NCBI GenBank assembly: GCA_022564455.1
Contig: JADFLK010000139.1
Span: 1 to 6,224 of the forward strand
Length of the DNA stretch: 6,224 bases
Direction of reading: 5' to 3'
Source: Bacteroidota bacterium
GTDB lineage: Bacteria > Bacteroidota > Rhodothermia > Rhodothermales > Rubricoccaceae
Below, piece by piece: positions 1 to 5,671 of this stretch (its first letter is position 1; every line of letters begins with the position of its first letter). The notes under the pieces are model-generated. The model was not told where the DNA came from. It ran no database searches and was given only the letters and a program-made list of their open reading frames with translations. Made by a program: the position numbers and the translations under genes.

Positions 1-186
1 ACCATCGTCAATCTTCCCAACCTGCTCTACGCCCGCGCCGACTTCGTGCGCGACCGCCAGAATGGCTTTCTCCTGATGGAGTTGGAATTGATCGAGCCCG
101 CGCTGTACTTCCGCATGGACCAGCTCTCGGCAGAACGTTTCGCCCGCGCCTTTGATGAGCGGATGCGGCACCCTATTGCGGTCTGA
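1..186 (+). CDS. C-terminal fragment of a probable ATP-grasp domain protein
   Basis: The frame is open from the first base to TGA at 184-186 and gives 61 residues; the start lies outside the window. The visible part contains YARADFVRD (residues 10-18), then LLMELELIEP (24-33), then ALYFRMD. A Glu-x-Glu pair (E27, E29) followed by an 'IEP' turn is typical of the end of the ATP-grasp fold in RimK/glutathione-synthetase-like ligases, where the acidic residues bind the Mg-ATP metal ions. Such enzymes join a carboxylate to an amine or thiol using ATP; the substrate cannot be told from this fragment. The nitrilase-like gene starts 4 bases after the stop, so the two are probably one operon, perhaps making and breaking C-N bonds in one pathway (inference). 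The family call rests on C-terminal pattern recognition only. Confidence 0.65.
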   Translation, partial: TIVNLPNLLYARADFVRDRQNGFLLMELELIEPALYFRMDQLSAERFARAFDERMRHPIAV

Positions 187-190
187 CCTC

Positions 191-1030
191 ATGCGCATTG
201 CCCTCGTCCAGCAGAAGGCTTCGGAAGACCTCGAAGCCAATCGCCGAAAAGGACAGGAGGCCGTCCGCGAGGCAGCCGAGAACGGCGCCGATGTGGTTTG
301 CTTTGCCGAGTTGGCCTTCGAGCCGTTCTATCCCCAGCGCCATGCCACGCCGGAAGCACTCGCCAAGGCGGAGCCGATTCCCGGCCCAACTACCCGGGCC
401 TTTTCGGCGTTGGCAAAGGAGTTGGGCGTGGTGCTCGTACTGAACCTGTTCGAGCGGGCGGGAAAGAAATCCTTCGATACCTCCCCCGTCATCAATGCGG
501 ACGGCACGTTGCTGGGTGTCACACGGATGGTCCATATCACCGACTACGAGGGTTTTCACGAAGCGGGCTACTATGCGCCCGGCGACAAAGGCGCGCCGGT
601 CTACCAGACATCCGCAGGCAAAATCGGCGTGGCCATCTGCTACGACCGGCACTTCCCCGAGTACATGCGGGCGCTTGCGCTGGCGGGGGCGGAGGTGATC
701 GTCGTGCCCCAAGCGGGCACCGTAGGGGAGTGGCCGGATGGCCTCTACGAGGCCGAACTGCGTGTTGCAGCATTCCAGAACGGTGTGTTCACCGCACTCT
801 GCAACCGGGTGGGTACGGAAGAGCGGCTGACCTTCGCGGGTGAATCGTTCGTGTGCAACCCCGGTGGCGAGGTGATCGCGCGTGCGGGGACGGGCACGGA
901 GGAAGTCCTGTACGCCGATCTGGATCTTTCTGAGGTCGAGCGCTCGCACGCGAAGCGTCTTTTTCTCCGCGACCGGCGGCCCGAGTTGTACGCGGATTGG
1001 CTGGGACGGCCTTCCTCTGTGGCCGACTGA
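191..1030 (+). CDS. Nitrilase-superfamily carbon-nitrogen hydrolase, N-carbamoylputrescine amidase-like, with altered catalytic Lys
   Basis: This 279-residue cytosolic protein fits the usual nitrilase-superfamily length. Members hydrolyse amides, nitriles or N-carbamoyl compounds with a Glu-Lys-Cys triad. The Glu is E40 in CFAELAFEPFYPQ, and the nucleophile is C150 in GVAICYDRHFPE. The accessory Glu is E124 in GFHEAGYYAPGD, and NRVGTEERLTFAGESF (205-220) resembles the AguB/N-carbamoyl amidase clade. By ungapped comparison with the AguB-type YRK-x-H segment, the catalytic lysine position is M113 (TRMVHITD). It may therefore be a divergent subfamily or a non-canonical enzyme, and the substrate is unknown. 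I chose ATG 191, four bases after the upstream stop, because MRIALVQQK matches the family's first beta strand. A TTG at 152 would add 13 residues that overlap the ATP-grasp gene. No Shine-Dalgarno is visible. Confidence 0.88.
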   Translation: MRIALVQQKASEDLEANRRKGQEAVREAAENGADVVCFAELAFEPFYPQRHATPEALAKAEPIPGPTTRAFSALAKELGVVLVLNLFERAGKKSFDTSPVINADGTLLGVTRMVHITDYEGFHEAGYYAPGDKGAPVYQTSAGKIGVAICYDRHFPEYMRALALAGAEVIVVPQAGTVGEWPDGLYEAELRVAAFQNGVFTALCNRVGTEERLTFAGESFVCNPGGEVIARAGTGTEEVLYADLDLSEVERSHAKRLFLRDRRPELYADWLGRPSSVAD

Positions 1031-1083
1031 ACGACTTGTCGTATCGTCCAACGTTACGCATCCCGAAACACGAGCACCGACCC

Positions 1084-1413
1084 ATGGCCTACAACGAAGG
1101 ACTTGCCCAGCGCATCCGCGAAATGCTTTCCGGCCGCGACGACGTGGTGGAGAAGAAGATGTTCGGCGGCCTGTGTTTCATGGTGCGAGGGCAAATGAGC
1201 TTCGGTATCATAAAGGACGAGTTGATGGTCCGCGTTGGAAAGGAGGCGTACGAAAAGTCGCTCGCACAGCCTCATGCCCGCGAGATGGATTTTACGGGGC
1301 GTTCCCTGAAAGGGATGGTCTATGTGGCGCCGGAGGGTTTCGAAAGCGACGCCGATTTGGCAGCATGGGTTGGAAAGGGGACGGCCAACGCGGAGTCGTT
1401 GCCGCCGAAGTGA
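1084..1413 (+). CDS. TfoX N-terminal domain protein
   Basis: This 109-residue soluble protein is made almost wholly of one TfoX N-terminal domain. Diagnostic stretches are VEKKMFGGLCFMVRGQMSFGI (22-42, with the family's MFGG core), ELMVRVG (46-52), and the later part with REMDFTGRSLKGMVYV (66-81) and a final helix around DADLAAWVGKG. In gamma-proteobacteria TfoX/Sxy is a competence co-regulator and also has a C-terminal domain. Stand-alone N-domain proteins like this one are widespread and mostly uncharacterised, so a competence role should not be assumed. The ATG at 1084 fits the domain start; a TTG at 997 would add 29 unrelated residues reaching back into the nitrilase gene. The gap to the nitrilase gene is 53 bases, so co-transcription is possible. 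There is no Shine-Dalgarno. Confidence 0.85.
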   Translation: MAYNEGLAQRIREMLSGRDDVVEKKMFGGLCFMVRGQMSFGIIKDELMVRVGKEAYEKSLAQPHAREMDFTGRSLKGMVYVAPEGFESDADLAAWVGKGTANAESLPPK

Positions 1414-1416
1414 CTC

Positions 1417-1431
1417 GCCAACCGGGTTGGC
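1417..1431. repeat. Short perfect inverted repeat after the TfoX-domain gene
   Basis: GCCAACC and GGTTGGC form a perfect 7-base inverted repeat around one central G, beginning four bases after the TfoX-gene stop. As RNA it would probably fold as a five-base stem with a CCGGG loop. No T-run follows, so it is at best a weak or Rho-assisted end, or an RNA 3'-end stabiliser. It could equally be a protein-binding site or chance. Confidence 0.3.
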
Positions 1432-1512
1432 TGAGAACGGTAGGTGAGCAAGCGAATAAGGAACACTTGTCAGTGCTTTCGTTAACATCCGGAGCCGCTG
1501 TATCCCGTCCCG

Positions 1513-3798
1513 ATGATTCAGGCTTCTGCTTATCTCAACAACCAACTCCGCGACCTCCGCGTGCATTCGGAGTACGAGGGGCGGCTTGGCGTGCTTATCG
1601 AGCACTGTCGGAAGAATCTGCCCAAAGTCGATGAAAAGCGCATACGGCGTGCGTTTCAGGTGGCGTACTGGGCGCATCGGGATGACCGGCGAGCCTCTGG
1701 GGAGTTGTACATTTCGCACCCGCTGGAAGTAGCCATCATCGCCGCACGCGACATCCGATTCGACGACACGACCGTCGTGGCGGCGCTTCTCCATGACACT
1801 GTAGAGGATACCGACCTTTCACTCGACCTCATCAAAGCGGAGTTTGGGCCGGAGGTGGCCAACATCACGGACGGCGTCACGAAGATCGACCACGTCTTTT
1901 CGAGCAGGGCGCTGGGGCGCGCAGAAAACGTGCGGAAGCTGATGCTGAGTATGGCGAGCGACATACGCGTAATCCTCGTCAAGTTTGCCGACCGCCTCCA
2001 CAACATGCGGACGCTGGGTTCGCTGCCGCACGACAGACAGCTTAAAAAGGCAGCCGAGACCCTCGATCTCTTCGCCCCGCTTGCACATCGGTTCGGCCTC
2101 CACGAGGTGAAGAGCGAGCTGGAAGATCTGAGCCTGAAATACATGGAGCCCGAGGCCTATAAAGCCATCGCGGACGGGCTGAAGACCAAACGGCGGCAGC
2201 GCGAGCGGTTCATTGAAGGCTTCATCAACCCGATCCGCAAAGAGCTTGAGAAGGCAGGGTTTGAGTTCGAGATATACGGGCGCCCGAAGAGCATCTACTC
2301 CATTTACCGAAAGATGCGGAAGCAGGAGAAGGAACTCGATGAGATTTACGACCTGTTCGCCATTCGTGTCATCCTGCATAGCGAAGGCAAGAAGGGCAGG
2401 GAGGACTGCTGGCGCGTCTACTCTGTTCTGACGGACCTGTACCAGCCGTTGCCGGAGCGCTTCCGGGACTTTATTTCAGTTGCCAAATCGAACGGCTACC
2501 AGAGCCTGCACACGACCGTAATTGGCCCGGAGGGCAAGCCGGTGGAGATCCAGATCCGCACGGCAGAGATGCATGAGATTGCCGAGCGTGGCGTAGCGGC
2601 GCATTGGAAGTACAAGGACGAAGCGGGCCGTTCTTCCGGTGATGGTGCGCCCGCAGCAGATACCTCAGGCCGGGATGCGCGCGTCGATGCGATGTACGAG
2701 TGGGTGCGCGACCTTCTCGAAAACCCGCGGACGGACGACGCTGACGAGTTTGTTAAAGAGTTTCATCTGAATCTCTACGACGAGGAGATTTACGTCTTCA
2801 CGCCGCAAGGGGATTTGATGACCCTGCCGCATGGGGCTACACCGGTAGACTTCGCCTTTCAGATCCATACGCAGGTGGGGTTCAACTGCATTGGGGCGAA
2901 GGCAAACAACAAGATGGTTCCGTTGTCCTACGTGCTCACGTCGGGCGATCAGGTGGAGATTCTGACCTCCAAGAAACAGGCGCCGAACCCCGACTGGATC
3001 AAGTTTGTGGTGACGCCCAAGGCCCGAAGCCGCATCCGGCACTGGATTAATGAGAAGCGCCGGAAGGCGGTTGATGCGGGGCGGGAGACGCTGGAGCGGA
3101 AGATGCGCCGGGCAAAAATTGAGGTGGACGAGCAACTCATCAACCATGCGTCGTCGCGGCTCAAGTTTCCTACCAGCCGGCAGTTGTTCTTCGAGATCGG
3201 TTCTGGGCTGTACGATGCCGATGATTTCGTGAAGTTCATCAAGAAGGGAGCCGGGCGCGGCGCCCCCGAGGATGGGGAAACCGACGATTCGGCGGCGCGG
3301 CTGGAGATTGAACAGTTCGCCGCCGACGCGCAGGAGATCGGGAAAACAGCCCTCATTATCGATGGCGAGCGGCATACCGATATGGCGGTGAAGTACGCGC
3401 CGTGCTGCAACCCCATCCCCGGCGACGACGTGTTCGGGTACGTCTCGAAAACCGGAGCGCTCAACATCCACCGCGTCACGTGCCGCAATGCGTCGAATCT
3501 TCTGCTGGACCATGCCGAGCGCATCATCCCGGTAGAATGGAGCCGCCAAAAAGACGTCCAGTTCGTGGCCGCGCTTCGCATTGTGGGCGAAGACCGGGTG
3601 GGCATCGTGAGCGACATCACGACGGTCATCTCAAAGAACCTCAAAACAAACATCCGCTCGATATCGGTCGAGAGTGAAGACGGACTCTTTGAAGGCACGG
3701 TGGTGATCTTCGTGAGCGACCTCAAACAGCTTCGCCGGATCATGCAACGGCTGGCCCGGCTCGATGGGATTTACGGGGTTTACCGGTTTGAAGAGTGA
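1513..3798 (+). CDS. rel: Bifunctional (p)ppGpp synthetase/hydrolase, long RSH (Rel/SpoT)
   Basis: This 761-residue protein is slightly longer than typical Rel/SpoT. It makes and degrades the alarmone (p)ppGpp from ATP and GDP/GTP, setting the stringent response at the ribosome. Domains in order: HD hydrolase about 40-200, with metal and active-site residues H55, H69, H94-D95 (LLHDTVEDT) and D160 (KFADRLHNMR); synthetase about 245-365, with GRPKS (256-260), D280, RFRD (316-319), GYQSLHTTV (328-336) and E345 in EIQIRT; TGS about 425-487; a helical region; a zinc-finger-type segment with C631-C632, H653 and C657; and a C-terminal ACT domain about 680-761. Basic RFRD, like RFKD of bifunctional enzymes and unlike acidic EFDD of RelA, together with an intact HD site, indicates both activities. 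Low-complexity linkers sit near 369-390 and 578-597. The start has no Shine-Dalgarno. A 221-base gap follows. Confidence 0.96.
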   Translation: MIQASAYLNNQLRDLRVHSEYEGRLGVLIEHCRKNLPKVDEKRIRRAFQVAYWAHRDDRRASGELYISHPLEVAIIAARDIRFDDTTVVAALLHDTVEDTDLSLDLIKAEFGPEVANITDGVTKIDHVFSSRALGRAENVRKLMLSMASDIRVILVKFADRLHNMRTLGSLPHDRQLKKAAETLDLFAPLAHRFGLHEVKSELEDLSLKYMEPEAYKAIADGLKTKRRQRERFIEGFINPIRKELEKAGFEFEIYGRPKSIYSIYRKMRKQEKELDEIYDLFAIRVILHSEGKKGREDCWRVYSVLTDLYQPLPERFRDFISVAKSNGYQSLHTTVIGPEGKPVEIQIRTAEMHEIAERGVAAHWKYKDEAGRSSGDGAPAADTSGRDARVDAMYEWVRDLLENPRTDDADEFVKEFHLNLYDEEIYVFTPQGDLMTLPHGATPVDFAFQIHTQVGFNCIGAKANNKMVPLSYVLTSGDQVEILTSKKQAPNPDWIKFVVTPKARSRIRHWINEKRRKAVDAGRETLERKMRRAKIEVDEQLINHASSRLKFPTSRQLFFEIGSGLYDADDFVKFIKKGAGRGAPEDGETDDSAARLEIEQFAADAQEIGKTALIIDGERHTDMAVKYAPCCNPIPGDDVFGYVSKTGALNIHRVTCRNASNLLLDHAERIIPVEWSRQKDVQFVAALRIVGEDRVGIVSDITTVISKNLKTNIRSISVESEDGLFEGTVVIFVSDLKQLRRIMQRLARLDGIYGVYRFEE

Positions 3799-3830
3799 GT
3801 TTCGGCCGGTATCGGCGAGTTGGACGCCCA

Positions 3831-3856
3831 AGCGAGAAGGAAAAGTGAAGGAACGT
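3831..3856. repeat. Purine-rich patch in the rel-HU gap, possible degenerate repeat remnant
   Basis: The 221-base gap between rel and the HU gene contains a run dominated by A and G that includes GGAAAAGTGAAGG (from 3839). Its AAAAGTGA core is the same as in the heptamer array at the end of ruvX. The 7-base periodicity here is weak. I could not find a convincing promoter, RNA gene or terminator elsewhere in this gap; only a 4-bp hairpin (GCCG-GTAT-CGGC, 3805-3816) lies shortly after the rel stop. Confidence 0.2.
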
Positions 3857-4019
3857 TGCGAATACGCGGAACACAGCTTGGTACTGGGCCAAACTTCAAT
3901 AAAAGCTGAGGTCTGCGTGTCTATCTTCGCTCCCGACGGCGGCGGCGTGAGGATGCTCAATTCATCGACCGAAGCCACGTCATCCGCCTCTTCTCCCACC
4001 ACACTGGACCATAGCAATC

Positions 4020-4433
4020 ATGATTAAGACGCGTGTACCTACGCTGACAAAAAAGGATGTTGCCCGCCGCGTTGCAAAGCTTCGTGGCCGCCCCATTTAC
4101 AAGAGCGAACCCTGGGTGAGCGCTGTAATTGATGCCATCCGCGAGCTAATGATCGAGGCCGACCCTGAGGTCCGCATAGAGCTCCGTGACTTTGGTGTCT
4201 TTGAGGTTAAGAAGACGAAGGCCAAGCCGAAGGCGCGCAACCCGAAGACGAATGAGACGGTCTTCATCCCGAGCCGGCGCAAGACGCACTTCAAGCCGAG
4301 CAAACTGATGAAGGAAGCTCTGCAGAAGCCGCTCGCCGAGCTTGGTTACAGCATTCCCGAAGGCAGCGCCGACGCAGACTTTACGCCTGCCGAGCTGGCG
4401 GCGCTCGTCGGCAGCCGCGCCAACGGAAACTGA
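4020..4433 (+). CDS. HU/IHF-family DNA-binding protein with C-terminal extension
   Basis: The 137 residues contain one HU/IHF domain (about 8-103) followed by a tail. HU-type proteins act as dimers that bend or compact DNA. The helical base is TKKDVARRVAKLRG (10-23) plus the 32-46 helix. The beta saddle and DNA-gripping arm run through RDFGVFEVKKTKAKPKARNP (56-75) to VFIPSRRKTHFKPSK; RNP at 73-75 is the family's arm-tip motif that inserts into the minor groove. The arm is very lysine/arginine-rich. Ordinary HU has about 90 residues, so the last 34 (PLAELGYSIPEG onward), acidic then alanine-rich, are an addition of unknown role. The family is clear; the exact subtype (HU, IHF-like or nucleoid variant) is not, so no symbol is given. 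The ATG at 4020 has no Shine-Dalgarno. A strong hairpin follows the stop. Confidence 0.9.
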   Translation: MIKTRVPTLTKKDVARRVAKLRGRPIYKSEPWVSAVIDAIRELMIEADPEVRIELRDFGVFEVKKTKAKPKARNPKTNETVFIPSRRKTHFKPSKLMKEALQKPLAELGYSIPEGSADADFTPAELAALVGSRANGN

Positions 4434-4470
4434 GCATCGGCGGGCTCCGTAAGGCCTTCGAGTCGTCTTC

Positions 4471-4508
4471 GAGGCCGGGTTGCTTCCGCAGCCCGGCCTC
4501 GTTGTATC
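4471..4508 (+). terminator. Strong GC-rich hairpin, probable intrinsic terminator after the HU gene
   Basis: GAGGCCGGGTTGC (4471-4483) pairs with GCAGCCCGGCCTC (4488-4500) around a TTCC loop, giving a 13-bp stem with one T-G wobble. It is followed by GTTGTATC, a weak T-rich tail. The place, 38 bases after the HU stop and 16 bases before the ruvX start, suits termination of the HU transcript. Because the U-run is poor, termination may be partial, letting some transcription continue into ruvX. It could also act as a structured ruvX leader. Confidence 0.7.
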
Positions 4509-4515
4509 TACCAGT

Positions 4516-4950
4516 ATGAACAAACCGCTCCTGCGCATAGCCGCCGTGGACTACGGCGCCAGGCGAGTAGGCCTAGCCATGACCGACCCGTTGCGGATGT
4601 TCGCGCAACCCATCGGCGCCTTCTCGCCCGACGACGCCCTGGCGCATCTTGTAGAACTGCACGCAGCGGAAGGCATCGAAACCGTCGTGGTGGGATGGCC
4701 GCTGACGGAGAATGGGGAAGAGGGCAAGGCCACACGACGGGTAGAGCCGTACTTCGGACGCTTGAAGAACACACTGCGCGACGTCAAAGTTGTTCGGCAC
4801 GATGAGCGCCACACCTCGCGCCGAGCCGCTGAAGCTCTCGTTGTCGCCGGCGTAAGGAAAAAGGCGCGCCGCCAGAAAGGCCGCCTCGACGCCGCCGCCG
4901 CCGTGCTTATCCTTCAGGACTACCTTGATGACGTGAAAAGTGAGAAGTGA
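4516..4950 (+). CDS. ruvX: RuvX/YqgF family putative Holliday junction resolvase / pre-16S rRNA nuclease
   Basis: The 144 residues match the usual YqgF/RuvX length with an RNase H-like fold. The first strand AAVDYGARRVGLAMTD (9-24) carries the catalytic D12. VVVGWPL (57-63) matches the conserved VVGxP segment. DERHTSRRAAEAL (97-109) carries E98, and KGRLDAAAAVLILQDYL (121-137) carries D125, completing the three-acid metal site. Members are annotated as Holliday junction resolvases, but the E. coli protein functions in 5'-end maturation of 16S rRNA, so the substrate here is open. ATG 4516 puts the family's first strand at the right distance; a TTG at 4480 would start inside the terminator stem. 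The last residues V140-K144 and the stop codon are encoded by a heptamer repeat shared with the downstream spacer. Def follows after 57 bases, a pairing I recall from Bacteroidota genomes. Confidence 0.92.
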   Translation: MNKPLLRIAAVDYGARRVGLAMTDPLRMFAQPIGAFSPDDALAHLVELHAAEGIETVVVGWPLTENGEEGKATRRVEPYFGRLKNTLRDVKVVRHDERHTSRRAAEALVVAGVRKKARRQKGRLDAAAAVLILQDYLDDVKSEK

Positions 4951-4967
4951 AACGTGTGATGTGGCCA
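4933..4967 (+). repeat. Degenerate heptamer array (GTGARAA-like), purine half
   Basis: Five consecutive 7-base units start at 4933, 4940, 4947, 4954 and 4961. All begin with GTG. The first three fit GTGARAA with at most one mismatch; the last two decay to GTGTGAT and GTGGCCA. The array starts within the last codons of ruvX and continues past its stop. The last unit is part of the 8-base palindrome GTGGCCAC (4961-4968). Confidence 0.6.
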
Positions 4968-4986
4968 CCCTCCTTCACCCTTTTCA
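4934..4986 (+). other. Possible imperfect hairpin across the ruvX-def junction
   Basis: TGAAAAG (4934-4940) can pair with CTTTTCA (4980-4986), and GTGAA (4947-4951) with TTCAC (4974-4978). The loop between holds the palindrome GTGGCCAC. The two stem parts are separated by an uneven internal loop, so stability is doubtful. It follows from the inverted arrangement of the two repeat halves. It could weaken read-through into def, protect mRNA ends, or have no role. Confidence 0.3.
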
Positions 4987-5007
4987 ATTCTCCCTTTACC
5001 CTTTCTC
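4972..5007 (-). repeat. Degenerate heptamer array, pyrimidine half, forming the def leader
   Basis: Seven-base units start at 4972 (CCTTCAC), 4979 (CCTTTTC), 4986 (AATTCTC), 4993 (CCTTTAC) and 5000 (CCTTTCT). Read two bases later, TTTTCAA (4981) and TTCTCCC (4988) each differ by one base from the reverse complement of a unit in the purine half, so this is the same repeat family in inverted orientation. It ends directly at the def ATG, leaving an almost purely C/T leader with no ribosome binding site of the Shine-Dalgarno type. Confidence 0.55.
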
Positions 5008-5610
5008 ATGATTCTGCCCATTTACACATACGGCCAGCCAATTCTTCGGGAGATGACAGTGCCCGTGGAAGAGGATTCGCCGGAGTTGCAGCGCCTCATA
5101 GACGACATGATTGAGACGGTGCGCCATGCTACGGGCGTGGGGCTCGCAGCGCCGCAGGTGGGGAGAACGGAGCGGCTGTTCGTGGTGGACCTCACCGGCG
5201 CGGCCGAGGAACTGGCCGAGGCCAACGAAGGAGTGGTTCCGTTTTATGCGCAAGAGCCGATCGCACTCCTCAACCCGGAAATCCTTGAGGCCGATGAGAG
5301 CACGGCGATGGAGTTTGAGGAAGGCTGCCTGTCGATTCCGGGCATCACAGAATGGGTTGCGCGACCGGATTGCGTGCGGATTCGCTTTTTGGACAGACAG
5401 TTCAACGAGCACGAACTGGATGCCGACGACATCCTCGCACGTGTCTTTCAGCACGAATTGGACCACCTCAACGGCGTGCTTTTTCTGGACCATCTCTCGC
5501 CCCTCAAAAAGCGCATGCTGAAACGCCGGCTCACCGAGATGGCGAACGGATTTTTTGAGGCCGAATACCCGGTTGCGCCACCCGGCGAGATGGAATCCGT
5601 GCAAGGGTGA
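5008..5610 (+). CDS. def: Peptide deformylase
   Basis: This 200-residue cytosolic metalloenzyme removes the formyl group from the starting methionine of nascent proteins at the ribosome exit. All three family motifs are intact: GVGLAAPQ (43-50), EGCLS (105-109) and HELDH (149-153). The metal ligands are C107, H149 and H153, and the general base is E150. The segment between motifs 1 and 2 is longer than in E. coli Def (about 63-85, acidic), as I recall from Bacteroidota-type deformylases. The C-terminal LSPLKKRMLKRRLTEM (163-178) is also of that style. The ATG at 5008 starts MILPIYTYGQPILR, exactly where the family begins. It lies in a pyrimidine-only context with no Shine-Dalgarno. It is probably co-transcribed with ruvX, 57 bases upstream. 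The end of the protein (PPGEMESVQG) is unconserved tail. Confidence 0.96.
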   Translation: MILPIYTYGQPILREMTVPVEEDSPELQRLIDDMIETVRHATGVGLAAPQVGRTERLFVVDLTGAAEELAEANEGVVPFYAQEPIALLNPEILEADESTAMEFEEGCLSIPGITEWVARPDCVRIRFLDRQFNEHELDADDILARVFQHELDHLNGVLFLDHLSPLKKRMLKRRLTEMANGFFEAEYPVAPPGEMESVQG

Positions 5611-5671
5611 ACCGGAGATATCACCGCTCGTAGCACCGCCGCACTTAAACACCTTCTAACCAGAGTTGTCG

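Noticed and set aside
173..1051. Long open frame on the - strand (292 codons) opposite the nitrilase gene
   Set aside because: It mirrors the codon structure of a GC-rich gene on the other strand, its protein has no recognisable motif, and the + strand frame carries clear family motifs.
1084..1413. Competence regulator TfoX/Sxy
   Set aside because: Only the N-terminal domain is present and no competence gene is nearby, so the function of the proteobacterial two-domain protein cannot be transferred.
1467..1488. TTGTCA and TAACAT as a promoter for rel
   Set aside because: The spacer is only 10 bases, too short for a sigma-70 promoter, and no Bacteroidota-type pair fits either.
882..1634. 250-codon + strand frame spanning the nitrilase end, the TfoX-domain gene and the start of rel
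   Set aside because: It overlaps three well-supported genes in another frame, is rich in Arg/Gly/Pro like an out-of-frame reading, and shows no domain.
2665..3743. Two long - strand frames (294 and 264 codons) inside rel
   Set aside because: Both lie opposite a fully motif-supported coding region; their compositions (Arg/Leu/His-rich and Ser/Arg-rich) are typical shadow readings.
3856..3906. TTGCGA or TTGGTA followed by AT-rich bases as an HU promoter
   Set aside because: At proper spacing the -10 positions (TGGTAC or AAAAGC) match poorly; the better AT-rich stretch is at the wrong distance.
3764..4027. 87-codon + strand frame across the rel-HU gap
   Set aside because: It starts inside rel in another frame, overlaps the HU start, and its low-complexity Ser/Thr product has no recognisable feature.
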